Shown here piece by piece: positions 27,079-35,912 of a stretch of 64,000 nucleotides of DNA; within the stretch, counting starts at the first letter, position 1; the number at the start of each line of letters is the position of its first letter. The notes beneath the pieces were generated by a model, which made no database searches, was not told where the DNA came from, and saw nothing but the letters and a program-made list of their open reading frames with translations. This stretch comes from Ramlibacter ginsenosidimutans (lineage in GTDB: Bacteria; Pseudomonadota; Gammaproteobacteria; Burkholderiales; Burkholderiaceae_C), in assembly GCF_042678185.1 (NCBI RefSeq), contig NZ_JBHUDQ010000006.1; one strand, 5' to 3'. Made by a program: the position numbers and the translations under genes.

Positions 27079-28554
27079 TCACGCGGTGGGGCGGAACAGG
27101 TACTCGCCGCGCGGCTGCCCGATCACGCCGCGGTCGCTCGCGTACACCTGCTCGCCCCGCAGGTAGGTCGCTTCGACGCGCGCCGACAACTCGAGGCCTT
27201 CGAACGGCGTGTAGCCCTGCGTCGAGGGCGAGTCCTTGGCGTGGATGGTCCAGGTCTTCGCCGGGTCCACCAGCGCGAGGTCGGCGTCAAAGCCTTCGGC
27301 GATGTCGCCCTTGCGGTTCAGGCCGAAGCGCTGGGCCGGCGTCCAGCTCGTCACGCGCGCCATGTGGTTGTAGCCCATGCCGCGCCGTGTCCCTTCGCTC
27401 ACCAGCGAGGGCAGCAGGTACTCGGTGCCGCCGAAGCCGCTCTTGGCCATCCAGATATTGCCGAAGTAGTGCTTGGGCACCTTGGTCTCGTGGCGGCAGC
27501 AGGCGTGGTCCGACACCACCCAGTCCAGCTCGCCCGCGAGCAGCGCCTCCCAGAGGTATTCCACGTCCGCGCGCGGGCGGATCGGCGGATTCACCTTCGC
27601 CAGCTCCGCGGCCGGCGAGCTGATGTCCAGCATCAGGTGGCCGATGGTGACCTCGCGCCGGAAGTCGATGTGCGGGAACACGTCGGCCATCATCAGCGCC
27701 GCCTGCACCGCCTTGCGCGAGCTGAGGTGCAGCAGGTTGATGTTGGGCAGCGCGGTCTCGTTGGCGAGATAGCTCGCGATGAAAACCGCAAGCCCTTCGG
27801 AGTGCTGCGGCCGCGACGCGCTGTAGGCGGCGAGGCCCGACAGCGACTTGTCCTTCTCCACCAGCTTCGTGTAGGCCGTCATGATCTCCGCGGTCTCGCA
27901 GTGCAGCGACAGCGAGATCTGGTGCGCCTTTTCGGGCATGTTCTCGCGCGCCGCCTGGATGCCGCGCATGATGAACTCGAAGTGGGCGAAGTCGTAGCGC
28001 TGGTCGTCCCCGATCATCAGGAACTGCCGCTGCGCGTCGCTGGCGCCGTGCAGGCCGTGCGAGCCGTAGAACATGAAGATCTTGAAGCTGGGGACGCCGT
28101 GCTTGGCGATCAGCATCGGGATCTCCTCGATGTGCGTGCTGTCCATCGGCGCCAGGTGGTAGCCGTAGTCCACGTGGAAGCGGCCCTTGGACAGCTCCAG
28201 CACCTCGGGATAGAAGTCGGCGTAAGGGCCGCCCTTGTTCAGGTAGTACTGGCCCGTGCGGAAGTAGTTGAGGCTCGAGGTCACGCCGCCCATGGCCGCA
28301 GCCTTGGACTCGGTGACGGCGTCTTCCGCCAGGGGCGAGTAGATGCCGCTGTGCATGTGGGCATCGACCACGCCCGGGAAGGCGAGCAGGCCGCGGCCGT
28401 CCTGCACCTGCTTGGCGAGGGACACGGTGATGCCGGGCGCGACGCGGGCGAACTTGCCGTCCTTGACGGCGATGTCGCCCTCGTGCACCACGTTGCCGTG
28501 CGGGCGCACCACGCGCACGTTCTTGATCAGGAGGTCGTAGAGCGGAGCGGTCAC
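27079..28554 (-). CDS. Hydantoinase/dihydropyrimidinase-like cyclic amidohydrolase
   Basis: 491 aa from GTG at 28554, in a GTGA overlap with the small hydratase subunit; the long frame upstream is shadow. All metal-site residues of the amidohydrolase superfamily are visible: H66-M-H68 (VVDAHMHSG), the carbamylated-lysine position K158 (PSFKIFMFY), H218 (SLHCE), H276 (LLHLSS) and D349 (VVSDHACC). It resembles D-hydantoinases, dihydropyrimidinases and imidases, which open cyclic ureides or imides. Dihydroorotase is unlikely because of length and context. In this operon it probably opens a cyclic imide, lactam or enamide before the hydratase step (inference). Confidence 0.85.
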   Translation of the reverse strand: MTAPLYDLLIKNVRVVRPHGNVVHEGDIAVKDGKFARVAPGITVSLAKQVQDGRGLLAFPGVVDAHMHSGIYSPLAEDAVTESKAAAMGGVTSSLNYFRTGQYYLNKGGPYADFYPEVLELSKGRFHVDYGYHLAPMDSTHIEEIPMLIAKHGVPSFKIFMFYGSHGLHGASDAQRQFLMIGDDQRYDFAHFEFIMRGIQAARENMPEKAHQISLSLHCETAEIMTAYTKLVEKDKSLSGLAAYSASRPQHSEGLAVFIASYLANETALPNINLLHLSSRKAVQAALMMADVFPHIDFRREVTIGHLMLDISSPAAELAKVNPPIRPRADVEYLWEALLAGELDWVVSDHACCRHETKVPKHYFGNIWMAKSGFGGTEYLLPSLVSEGTRRGMGYNHMARVTSWTPAQRFGLNRKGDIAEGFDADLALVDPAKTWTIHAKDSPSTQGYTPFEGLELSARVEATYLRGEQVYASDRGVIGQPRGEYLFRPTA

Positions 28555-29042
28555 GGGGTCGTCCTTTCCTGGAATCGGCGTTGCAATTGCGGCAGCAGCC
28601 CCCCGGCCTCGACCATGTCGAGCAGGAAGGCGGGGATGGGTTCGGTGGCCAGCACCTGGCCGTCGGCGCGCGTCACGGTGCCCGCGCGCGCATCGAAGGC
28701 GATGCGTTCGCCTTCCACGATGGCCTCGCAGCCGGGACAGGTGAGCAGCAGCAGTCCGAGGTTGAAGGCATTGCGGAAGAAGAGGCCAGCGAACGACGGC
28801 GCGATCACCGCGGCCACGCCCAGGTGGCGCAAGGCCTCGGCCGCCTGCTCGCGCGAGGATCCGATGCCGAAGTCGCGTCCGGCCACCACCACGTCGCCGG
28901 GCTTCACGTTGGGCGCGAAGTCGGGCCGCAAGGCTTCGAGGCAGTGCTGCGCGATCACGTCCACGCCGTGCTGCATCCAGTTGCCGGGTGCCAGTGCGTC
29001 GGTGTCGACCTGCGCGCCGAGGCGCCACACGCGATGGGTCAC
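28551..29042 (-). CDS. Aconitase-type hydratase, small (swivel) subunit, LeuD/DmdB-like
   Basis: 163 aa from GTG at 29042, preferred because GGAGGG lies 7 nt upstream and HRVWRLGAQVDTDALAPG is the normal LeuD-type beginning. An in-frame ATG at 29102 would give an ATGA overlap with the large subunit and 20 extra residues. The swivel-domain motif AGRDFGIGSSREQA (substrate-binding GSSRE) is clear. Small-subunit relatives form isopropylmalate isomerase, homoaconitase and dimethylmaleate hydratase. Leucine biosynthesis is unlikely because leuB and leuA are not here and the neighbours are catabolic. Confidence 0.85.
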   Translation of the reverse strand: MTHRVWRLGAQVDTDALAPGNWMQHGVDVIAQHCLEALRPDFAPNVKPGDVVVAGRDFGIGSSREQAAEALRHLGVAAVIAPSFAGLFFRNAFNLGLLLLTCPGCEAIVEGERIAFDARAGTVTRADGQVLATEPIPAFLLDMVEAGGLLPQLQRRFQERTTP

Positions 29043-29098
29043 AGGACTACCCTCCGCGCTACGCGCTGCCGGATTCACCTTGGGAGCGGCCCGGCGGT

Positions 29099-30364
29099 TC
29101 ATGCCAGCACCTCGCGCGGATCGACGATGCGGCCGGCGATCGCGGACGCCGCCACGGTGTACGCCGAGGCGAGATACACGCGCGTGCTGGGCGGCCCCAT
29201 GCGTCCCTTGAAATTGCGCGCCGTGCTGGAGATGACCGTCTCGTCGGCGTCCAGGCTGTCGCCGTAGCCGGCGCAGATGCCGCAGGCGCTGGGCAGCAGC
29301 TGGGCGCCCGCGTCCTGCAGCACCTGCAGCACGCCTTCGCTGATCGCGGCATCGCGGTCGGCGTGGCTCGCGGGCGCGACCAGCAGCCGCACTCCCGCGG
29401 CCACGCGCTTGCCGCGCAGCACCTGCGCTGCGAAGCGCAGGTCTTCCAGCTTGGCGCCGGTGCAGGCGCCGATGTAGGCGGCCTGGATCTGCGTGCCGGC
29501 GAACTGCGAGGCGTCGCCTGCATTCGCCGGACTGAAGGGCGCGGCGACCTGGGGCGCCAGCGCAGCGGCATCGAACACGTGCTCTTCCGCCCAGCTGCCC
29601 GCGTCGGAATGCCAGGGCGCGACGTCGACGCCGGGCGCGCCGTGCGCCGCCAGCCAGTCCCGCGTGACCGCATCGGGAGCGACCAGGCCGACCTGAGCGC
29701 CGAGCTCGGCGCTCATGTTGGCGAGCGTCATGCGCTCCTGCATGGGCAGGGCGCGCACCGCTTCGCCCGCGAACTCCACGGCCTGGTAGGCGCCGCCGTT
29801 CATGCCGAAGCGGCCGATCATGGCCAGCATCATGTCCTTGGCAGTCACGCTGGCGCCAAGGCGGCCGTCCCAGCGCATGCCCATCGTGCGCGGCACCTGC
29901 ACCCAGATCGCCCCGGTGGTGACCACGCCCAGCATCTCGGTGCTGCCGACCCCGAACATGTAGGCGCCGAAGGCGCCTCCCGTGGGCGAATGCGAATCGC
30001 CGCCCACGCAGAACAGGCCCGGCCGGATGTGCCCGTGCTGCGGCACCACGACGTGGCAGATGCCCACCGAGTCGTAGACGTGCGGCAGCTGCTGGTCGCG
30101 CGCCCACTCGCGCGCGATGCGCACGATGCGCCTGGAGTCCTCGTTGCGCTCGGGAACATAGTGGTCCATCACCAGGACGACCTTGTCCTTGTCCCAGATC
30201 CCGGCGCCCAGTTGCTCCAGCATGGGCTTGAGGCGGCGCGGTCCCGAAGAGTCGTGGAACATCGCCAGGTCCACCTGGCACGTGACGACCTCGCCCACGC
30301 GCACCTCCTCGCGCCCGGCTGCACGCGCGATCAGCTTCTGCGCGAGGGACTGGATCGCGGTCAT
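29099..30364 (-). CDS. Aconitase-type hydratase, large [4Fe-4S] subunit, LeuC/DmdA-like
   Basis: 421 aa from ATG at 30364 (ATGA overlap with the Bug gene). Cluster ligands are C301 (YIGACTGAK), C361 and C364 (SACGICAGYG). Other conserved segments are VMDHYVPERN, GGDSHSPTGGAFGAYMFGVGSTE and SSTARNFKGRMG. The length of about 420 aa is that of the archaeal/HacA-DmdA type rather than the roughly 470-aa proteobacterial LeuC. With the small subunit it should hydrate or dehydrate a branched malate/maleate-type diacid. Dimethylmaleate hydratase (DmdAB) of nicotinate fermentation is the closest described parallel that fits the gene neighbours; substrate identity is inference. Confidence 0.86.
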   Translation of the reverse strand: MTAIQSLAQKLIARAAGREEVRVGEVVTCQVDLAMFHDSSGPRRLKPMLEQLGAGIWDKDKVVLVMDHYVPERNEDSRRIVRIAREWARDQQLPHVYDSVGICHVVVPQHGHIRPGLFCVGGDSHSPTGGAFGAYMFGVGSTEMLGVVTTGAIWVQVPRTMGMRWDGRLGASVTAKDMMLAMIGRFGMNGGAYQAVEFAGEAVRALPMQERMTLANMSAELGAQVGLVAPDAVTRDWLAAHGAPGVDVAPWHSDAGSWAEEHVFDAAALAPQVAAPFSPANAGDASQFAGTQIQAAYIGACTGAKLEDLRFAAQVLRGKRVAAGVRLLVAPASHADRDAAISEGVLQVLQDAGAQLLPSACGICAGYGDSLDADETVISSTARNFKGRMGPPSTRVYLASAYTVAASAIAGRIVDPREVLA

Positions 30365-31329
30365 TCCGCCTTCGCTCCCGAGTACTTCACCACCTTGCCC
30401 CAGCGGAGGATCTCCTCGTGCACGAAGCGCGCGAATTCCTCGGGCGAGTCGCCCACCGGCGTCGCGCCGTCGGATTCGATGCGCTTCCTCACCTCGGGCG
30501 ATGCGATCGCCTGGCGCGCCGCGTCGCTGATGCGCCGGGCGAGCTCGGGCGGCATCTTCGCCGGCCCGAACAGGCCGAACCACGCGTTCGACTGGTAGCC
30601 GGGCAGCACTTCCGCGATCGCGGGCACGTCGGGGAACTGCGGCAGCCGCTTCGGGCTGGTGACACCGAGTGCCTTCAGCCGGCCGGCCTTGATGTAACCC
30701 TGCGCGTTGCCCACGTTGGCGAACATCATCTCCACCTGCCCGGCCAGCACGTCCTGGATGGCCGGCGTGGTGCCCTTGTACGGGATGTTGACGATATACG
30801 TGCCGGACATCATCTTGAAGGCTTCGCCCGCAAGGTGCACCGAGGAGCCCAGCGCGCCGATCGCGAAGTTCAGCTTGCCCGGCTTCGCCTTCGCAAGCGC
30901 GATCAGCTCGCGCAGGTTGTTCGCGGGCAGCGAGGGATTCGCCACCAGCACCGCGGGCGTGCTCGACACCATCGTCAGTGGCGTGAAGTCCTTCTCCGGA
31001 TCGAAAGGCAGGTGCGGGTACAGCGTGGCGTTGATCGCGTGGCTGGTGAAGCTCATGAGGAGCGTGCTGCCGTCGGGAGCCGACCGGGCCACCGCCTCGG
31101 CGGCGAGATTGCCGCCGGCGCCCGGCCGATTGTCGATCACCACGGTGCGCCCGAGAGCGCGCCCGAGTTCTGGTGCGATCGCGCGCGCCATCGTGTCCGT
31201 GGTGCCGCCGGGTGGTGCGCCGACCAGGATGCGTAGCGTGGCGGGCGCGCCTTGGGCGAACACGCGCGCGGCAGCGGGCAGGGTGGCGGCGAGGAGGAGG
31301 GAGCGTCGTCGGAGGAGAGGAGAGTTCAT
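30361..31329 (-). CDS. Bug/TctC-type periplasmic solute receptor
   Basis: 322 aa. Twin-arginine-like signal PLLRRRSLLLAATLPAAARVFAQ, then the family motifs LVGAPPGGTTDTMARAIAP and VIDNRPGAGGNLAAEAVA, and IPYKGTTPAIQDVLAGQ. Bug proteins bind carboxylates, amides or other small acids in the periplasm. No TctA/TctB membrane partner is present; instead it is embedded between the Liv ABC genes and the enzymes. It starts 7 nt after livF and its stop overlaps the LeuC-like start, so it is clearly co-expressed. The Shine-Dalgarno sequence is weak, so it may depend on coupling to livF. Confidence 0.9.
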   Translation of the reverse strand: MNSPLLRRRSLLLAATLPAAARVFAQGAPATLRILVGAPPGGTTDTMARAIAPELGRALGRTVVIDNRPGAGGNLAAEAVARSAPDGSTLLMSFTSHAINATLYPHLPFDPEKDFTPLTMVSSTPAVLVANPSLPANNLRELIALAKAKPGKLNFAIGALGSSVHLAGEAFKMMSGTYIVNIPYKGTTPAIQDVLAGQVEMMFANVGNAQGYIKAGRLKALGVTSPKRLPQFPDVPAIAEVLPGYQSNAWFGLFGPAKMPPELARRISDAARQAIASPEVRKRIESDGATPVGDSPEEFARFVHEEILRWGKVVKYSGAKAE

Positions 31330-31336
31330 GGAAAGG

Positions 31337-32050
31337 TCAGACACCAAGGTAGGCCTGGCGCAATCGATCGGTTGCGAGCAGTTCGCCACTGGTGCCGGAG
31401 AACTGGATGGCTCCGTTCTCCAGCACGTAGGCGCGCTGCGCGATCGCGAGCGATTGCGCCACGTTCTGTTCGACCAGCAGGATGGCGAGTCCCTGCCGGT
31501 GCAGGTCGGCGATGAGGCCGAAGAGTTCCTCGACCAGCAGCGGCGACAGGCCGAGCGAGGGCTCGTCGAGGATCAGGAGGCGCGGCTCGGCCATCAGGCC
31601 GCGGCCGATCGCGAGCATCTGCTGTTCGCCGCCGCTCAGCGTGCCCGCGTGCTGGCCGGTGCGTTCCAGCAGGCGCGGGAACAGCGCGAACACGCGCTCC
31701 AGGTTGACCGCGCGGTTCGCGCGCGCGCGCGTGAAGGAGCCGAGCTCCAGGTTCTCGCGCACGCTGAGGTTGGGGAAGATCTTGCGGCCTTCCGGCACGT
31801 GGATCAGGCCGCGTGCGACCACGTCGCGGTAGTGCGCACGCGTGATGTCCGCGCCGTCGAAGTGGACGGTCCCGGCGCGTGCAATCACCAGCGCGCTCAC
31901 CGTCTGGTTGAAGGTGGTCTTGCCGGCGCCATTGCTTCCGAGCAGGGCGACGATCTCGCCGGCGTGCAGGTCGAGGTCGATGCCGCGCAGCACTTCGACC
32001 GGGCCGTAGCCGCTGCGCAAGCCGCGCACGGAGAGCAGCGCTTCGGTCAT
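31337..32050 (-). CDS. livF: ABC transporter ATP-binding protein, LivF type
   Basis: 237 aa, ATGA overlap with livG. Walker A GSNGAGKTT, signature LSGGEQQM and Walker B LLILDEPSLGL are intact. It is the second ATPase of a branched-chain-amino-acid-type (HAAT) importer. The gene symbol describes the family only; the cargo is probably the operon's catabolic substrate rather than leucine. Confidence 0.92.
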   Translation of the reverse strand: MTEALLSVRGLRSGYGPVEVLRGIDLDLHAGEIVALLGSNGAGKTTFNQTVSALVIARAGTVHFDGADITRAHYRDVVARGLIHVPEGRKIFPNLSVRENLELGSFTRARANRAVNLERVFALFPRLLERTGQHAGTLSGGEQQMLAIGRGLMAEPRLLILDEPSLGLSPLLVEELFGLIADLHRQGLAILLVEQNVAQSLAIAQRAYVLENGAIQFSGTSGELLATDRLRQAYLGV

Positions 32051-32793
32051 GTGGCCTCCGCGAGCCGGCGCGCCGTGCCGTGGCCCAGGTAGGCCTCGAT
32101 CACCTTCACGTCGCGCGTGACTTCGCCGGGCGTGCCGGTGGCGATCAGCTCGCCCTGGGCCAGCACCCAGACGTGCGCGGCCAGGTTCATCACCGCCTGC
32201 ATCACGTGCTCGATCATCAGCACGGTCACGCCCTCGGCCGCGATGGCGCGCACCACCGGAACCATCTCGCCGACTTCCTGCGGATTGAGGCCGGCGAGCA
32301 CCTCGTCGAGCAGCAGCAGGCGCGGCCGCGTGGCCAGCGCGCGGGCAAGCTCCAGGCGCTTGCGGCCCGCCACCGTGAGGTCGCCGGCGGGCTTGTCGAG
32401 TTGCGGTGCAAGGCCGAGGCGCTGCGCGACCGCGTCCGCCGCCGCGAGCGCTTCGCGCCGGGAGGCGCAATGCAGGTGCGCGCCGACGGCGATGTTCTCG
32501 CGCACCGTCTGCGCGGCAAACGGCTGCACGATCTGGAAGGTGCGGGTCAGGCCGCGGCGGGCGTTCAGGTGCGGCGCCTGTCCCGTGATATCGGTACCGT
32601 CCAGGACGATGCGGCCGCTGTCCGGACGCAGGAAGCCCGACAACAGCGCGAACAGCGTCGTCTTGCCGGCGCCGTTCGGCCCGATGAGGGCGCTGATGCC
32701 GCCGGCCTGCAACTCCAGCGAGACGGAACGCACGGCCGCCAGCCCGCCGAAGGACTTGGACACGTCCTGCACCTGCAGCAGCGCGCTAGCCAC
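32047..32793 (-). CDS. livG: ABC transporter ATP-binding protein, LivG type
   Basis: 248 aa from GTG at 32793, chosen over TTG at 32799 because AAGAGG then has 6-nt spacing. Walker A GPNGAGKTT is followed by RTFQIVQPF, typical of LivG, and Walker B is LLLLDEVLAGL. The signature segment reads LTVAGRKRLELARAL instead of LSGGQ, a variation common in LivG proteins. It overlaps the livM end by 8 nt. Confidence 0.92.
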   Translation of the reverse strand: MASALLQVQDVSKSFGGLAAVRSVSLELQAGGISALIGPNGAGKTTLFALLSGFLRPDSGRIVLDGTDITGQAPHLNARRGLTRTFQIVQPFAAQTVRENIAVGAHLHCASRREALAAADAVAQRLGLAPQLDKPAGDLTVAGRKRLELARALATRPRLLLLDEVLAGLNPQEVGEMVPVVRAIAAEGVTVLMIEHVMQAVMNLAAHVWVLAQGELIATGTPGEVTRDVKVIEAYLGHGTARRLAEAT

Positions 32794-33784
32794 GGGCAAC
32801 CTCTTGCGGCGGCGGCGGCACCGTGCCGCGCGACCACAGGCCGCGCACCGACCGGCCGAGGCCCAGGATGCCGCGCGGCGCGAACATCACGATCACGATC
32901 AGCACCGCGCCATAGATCACCATGTTGATTCCGGGCAGCGAGCCGAACAGGCCGCGCGTCACTTCGGCCAGCAGGTTGAGCACCAGCGCGCCGAGCACCG
33001 GCCCCCACAACGTACCGAGGCCGCCGACGATGGCCGCCACCAGCGCTTCCACCGAGGTGGTGGGGCCGTAGGCCAGTCCCGGGTCGATGTACTGGAAGAC
33101 CTGCACGTAGAGCGCGCCGGCCGCGCCCATGAAGGCACCGGACAGGGCGATCGCGCCCAGCTTCACGCGGAACGGGTCGACGCCGATGGCGCGCGCGGCG
33201 TCCTCGTTGTCGCGCACGGCCTGCAGCCAGGCGCCGAAGCGCGCATGCCGCATCGTGCTGGTGACCAGCAGCGCGATCACCACCAGCGCCAGCGCGAGCA
33301 GCACGAAGCCGCGGCGATCGGCGAACTGCATGTTGCCGATGCCTTCGTGCAGCGGCACCATCAGTCCCACGCCGGCGCCCGTGAAGGGCACGGAGAGCGC
33401 GAGGATGCGGAACACCTCGGCGAACGCCAGCGTCACGAGCGCGAAGTACGAGCCCTTCAGGCCGTAGCGGAAGGAGAGGGCGCCCACGATCACGCCGACC
33501 AGCGCCGCCGCCGCGATCGCGAGGGGCAGGGCGAGCCAGGGGTTCAGGTGCCCCTGCAACTGGGCGATCGCCTGCGCATAGGCACCGGTGCCGAAGAACA
33601 GGGCGTTGCCAAAGGAGAACTGGCCGCCGTAGCCGCCCAGGAGGTTCCACGACTGCGCCATGAGGCAGGCGTACAAGGCCATCATGGTGAAGTTGAGGAC
33701 CACGCCGGACCGCGCCGTGACGGCGAGCACGGCGACGGCGACGGTGAACACAGCGATCTGCAACAGGTCCCGGCGCGCGCTCAT
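32786..33784 (-). CDS. livM: ABC transporter permease, LivM type
   Basis: 332 aa with about eight to ten hydrophobic segments. Recognisable LivM motifs are SWNLLGGYGGQFSFGNALFFG and GGLGTLWGPVLGAL. ATGA overlap with livH. The short proline-rich cytoplasmic end (TVPPPPQEVARG) is not conserved. Inner-membrane half of the HAAT importer. Confidence 0.93.
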   Translation of the reverse strand: MSARRDLLQIAVFTVAVAVLAVTARSGVVLNFTMMALYACLMAQSWNLLGGYGGQFSFGNALFFGTGAYAQAIAQLQGHLNPWLALPLAIAAAALVGVIVGALSFRYGLKGSYFALVTLAFAEVFRILALSVPFTGAGVGLMVPLHEGIGNMQFADRRGFVLLALALVVIALLVTSTMRHARFGAWLQAVRDNEDAARAIGVDPFRVKLGAIALSGAFMGAAGALYVQVFQYIDPGLAYGPTTSVEALVAAIVGGLGTLWGPVLGALVLNLLAEVTRGLFGSLPGINMVIYGAVLIVIVMFAPRGILGLGRSVRGLWSRGTVPPPPQEVARG

Positions 33785-34653
33785 GTCCTCGCCCCGAACA
33801 GCCCTTGCGGCCGGAACAGCAGCACCGCGATGAACAGCAGGAAGACGCCGATCTGCCCCAGCGACTCGCCGAACCACAGGCCGCCCAGCGACTCGACGAC
33901 GCCGATCAACAGTCCGCCCGCGAGGGCGCCGGCGAAGCTGCCCATGCCGCCCAGCACGACGATCGTGAACGCCACCAGCACGAAGCCGTTGCCCACCAGC
34001 GGGTTCACGTAGTACGCAGGCAGCAGGAAGCAGGCCGCCGCGCCCAGGCAGGCCAGGCCGATGCCGAAGCTCATCGCGTACACGTGGTCCACGTCGATGC
34101 CGACCAGCCGCGCGCCCTGCTTCTCGCGGGCCACGGCGCGGATCGCCCGGCCCAGGTCGGTGCCGCGCACGACCCACAGCAGCAGCCCGGAGGCGACCAG
34201 CGCGCCCGCGAACGCGACCAGCTTGGTGACGGCGATCATGGCCGGGCCGATGGCGACCGTCGCCAGCGAGTACGGTGTGTCGATGGTGCGCGTGTCGGAC
34301 TTGAACGCGAGCAGCGCGACGTTCTCCAGCACGATGGACAGTCCCAGCGTGACCAGCAGGATGTTTTCGTCCTTGCCGTGGCTCGCGCGGTTGATGATGC
34401 CGCGCTGCAGCCCGTAACCCGCCACGAACATCACCGGCACCATGATCGGAAGCGCCAGGTAGGGATCGAGGCCGAACGACGCCTTGAGGAAGTACACGCC
34501 GTACAGCGCCATCATCAGCGCCGCCCCGTGCGCGAAGTTGATGATGTGCAGCACGCCGTAGATGAGGGTGAGGCCCAGTGCCACCAGCGCGTACACCGCG
34601 CCGGTGGTGAGGCCGTTCAACACGGCGGGGAACAGGATGCCGAACTCGAACAT
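33781..34653 (-). CDS. livH: ABC transporter permease, LivH type
   Basis: 290 aa, strongly hydrophobic. LivH features are LTTGAVYALVALGLTLIYGVLHIINFAHG near the N-terminus (read in two parts) and VLGGMGSFAGALAGGLLIG. The last residues RPQGLFGAR are the usual LivH end. It follows the receptor gene by 22 nt. Confidence 0.93.
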   Translation of the reverse strand: MFEFGILFPAVLNGLTTGAVYALVALGLTLIYGVLHIINFAHGAALMMALYGVYFLKASFGLDPYLALPIMVPVMFVAGYGLQRGIINRASHGKDENILLVTLGLSIVLENVALLAFKSDTRTIDTPYSLATVAIGPAMIAVTKLVAFAGALVASGLLLWVVRGTDLGRAIRAVAREKQGARLVGIDVDHVYAMSFGIGLACLGAAACFLLPAYYVNPLVGNGFVLVAFTIVVLGGMGSFAGALAGGLLIGVVESLGGLWFGESLGQIGVFLLFIAVLLFRPQGLFGART

Positions 34654-34675
34654 GGCTTTCCCGTCCCGCGCGCGC

Positions 34676-35893
34676 TCAGGCCTTCAGCGGGAAGACGGGC
34701 TCGGCCTGGCGGTACTCGCGCGGCACGATCACCTTGATGTCGTTGTCCAGCACCTGCGTCATGAGCGGTTGCGCGCCCTGGTTCTGGCCGTTGACGAACT
34801 TCGTGGGGCCGTAGGGCAGGAAGTGGTCGCTGAACGTGCTGGTCTCCAGCGCGTTGATGATGGCCGCACGATCGGCGGACTTCGCGCGCTCCAGCGAATC
34901 GGCCAGCAGCCGCATCGCCGTGTAGGTGAGGAACACCTCGTAGCTGTAGAACAGGTTCTTCGCCTCGGTGCGCTTCTTCAGCTCGAACGCGCGCTTGTCC
35001 TTGGGGTTGAACCAGTGGTTGCAGTCGATGATGCCCTTCGCCGGCTCCGGGAACTCCTTGACGAACTTGTAGCTCGAGGCCGCGCCGCCCAGCACGGAGA
35101 AGATCGCCTTGGGCATCACCTTCTGCTGCTGCATCGTGCGCACCAGCAGCGCGTATTCGTTGTAGTAGTTGGCCGGGATGACGATGTCGGGGTTGACCGC
35201 CTTCATCCGCAGCACGATGTTGTTGAAGTCGCGCGTCGGGTTGGCGTGCTTGATGATCTCCTTCACCTCGAAGCCGAACCCGGGCAGCTCGTGCGCGAGC
35301 AGGTTGGCCGTGCCGGTGCCGAACAGCGACTCCTCGTGGATGATCATGACCGTGCGCGCCGGCTTGCCGGCGGCCGTGTTCAGCACGAACAGGTTGTTCA
35401 TCGCGATCTCGGCCACCTTCTTGTAGCCGGGCGCGAAGCGGAAGGTGTTCTTCAGGCCGCGCTCGACGATCTGGTCGGCCACGCCGACGTCCACGATGTG
35501 CGGCAGGTTGTACTTGGCCGCGGCCTGCGTGGTGGCCAGGCAGATGGCCGAGGCGTAGGCGCCGACGATGCAGCTCACGCCGGCCTCGTTCATCCGCTCG
35601 ACTTCGGCGCTGCCCGCGGCCGGTGTCGACTGCGCGTCGCCCAGCAGCGGCTCCAGCTTCGCGCCACCCAGCGACTTGATGCCGCCAGCCTTGTTGATGT
35701 CCTCGATCGCCATCAGCGCACCCTCGCGGCACTGCTGGCCCGAGTAGGCCAGGGCCCCCGTCACCGGGTGCAGCACGCCCACCTTCACGGACTTCGGCTG
35801 CGCGCCTGCCACGAGCGGGAACGCCAGCGCGGACGCGGCAGCGCCCGCGTGGGCGACGAAACTGCGGCGGTTCAGGGACGGGGCACGACTCAT
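34676..35893 (-). CDS. ABC transporter substrate-binding protein, LivK/amide-urea type
   Basis: 405 aa with a Tat-like signal (LNRRSFVAHAGAAASALAFPLVAGAQ, in two pieces) and a type 1 periplasmic binding fold: VKVGVLHPVTGALAYSGQQ, then QSTPAAGSAEVERM. GAAGGAG-type ribosome site 6 nt before the ATG. HAAT receptors of this size bind amino acids, amides, urea or aromatic acids; the ligand is not evident. Two receptor families, this one and Bug, serve the same operon. It starts 19 nt after the gntR stop. Confidence 0.9.
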   Translation of the reverse strand: MSRAPSLNRRSFVAHAGAAASALAFPLVAGAQPKSVKVGVLHPVTGALAYSGQQCREGALMAIEDINKAGGIKSLGGAKLEPLLGDAQSTPAAGSAEVERMNEAGVSCIVGAYASAICLATTQAAAKYNLPHIVDVGVADQIVERGLKNTFRFAPGYKKVAEIAMNNLFVLNTAAGKPARTVMIIHEESLFGTGTANLLAHELPGFGFEVKEIIKHANPTRDFNNIVLRMKAVNPDIVIPANYYNEYALLVRTMQQQKVMPKAIFSVLGGAASSYKFVKEFPEPAKGIIDCNHWFNPKDKRAFELKKRTEAKNLFYSYEVFLTYTAMRLLADSLERAKSADRAAIINALETSTFSDHFLPYGPTKFVNGQNQGAQPLMTQVLDNDIKVIVPREYRQAEPVFPLKA

Positions 35894-35912
35894 CGAGTTT
35901 CTCCTTCGGGGT

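Noticed and set aside
28551..30583. LeuC/LeuD-like genes as leucine biosynthesis
   Set aside because: No leuA or leuB nearby, short archaeal-type large subunit, and tight coupling to importer and catabolic enzymes.
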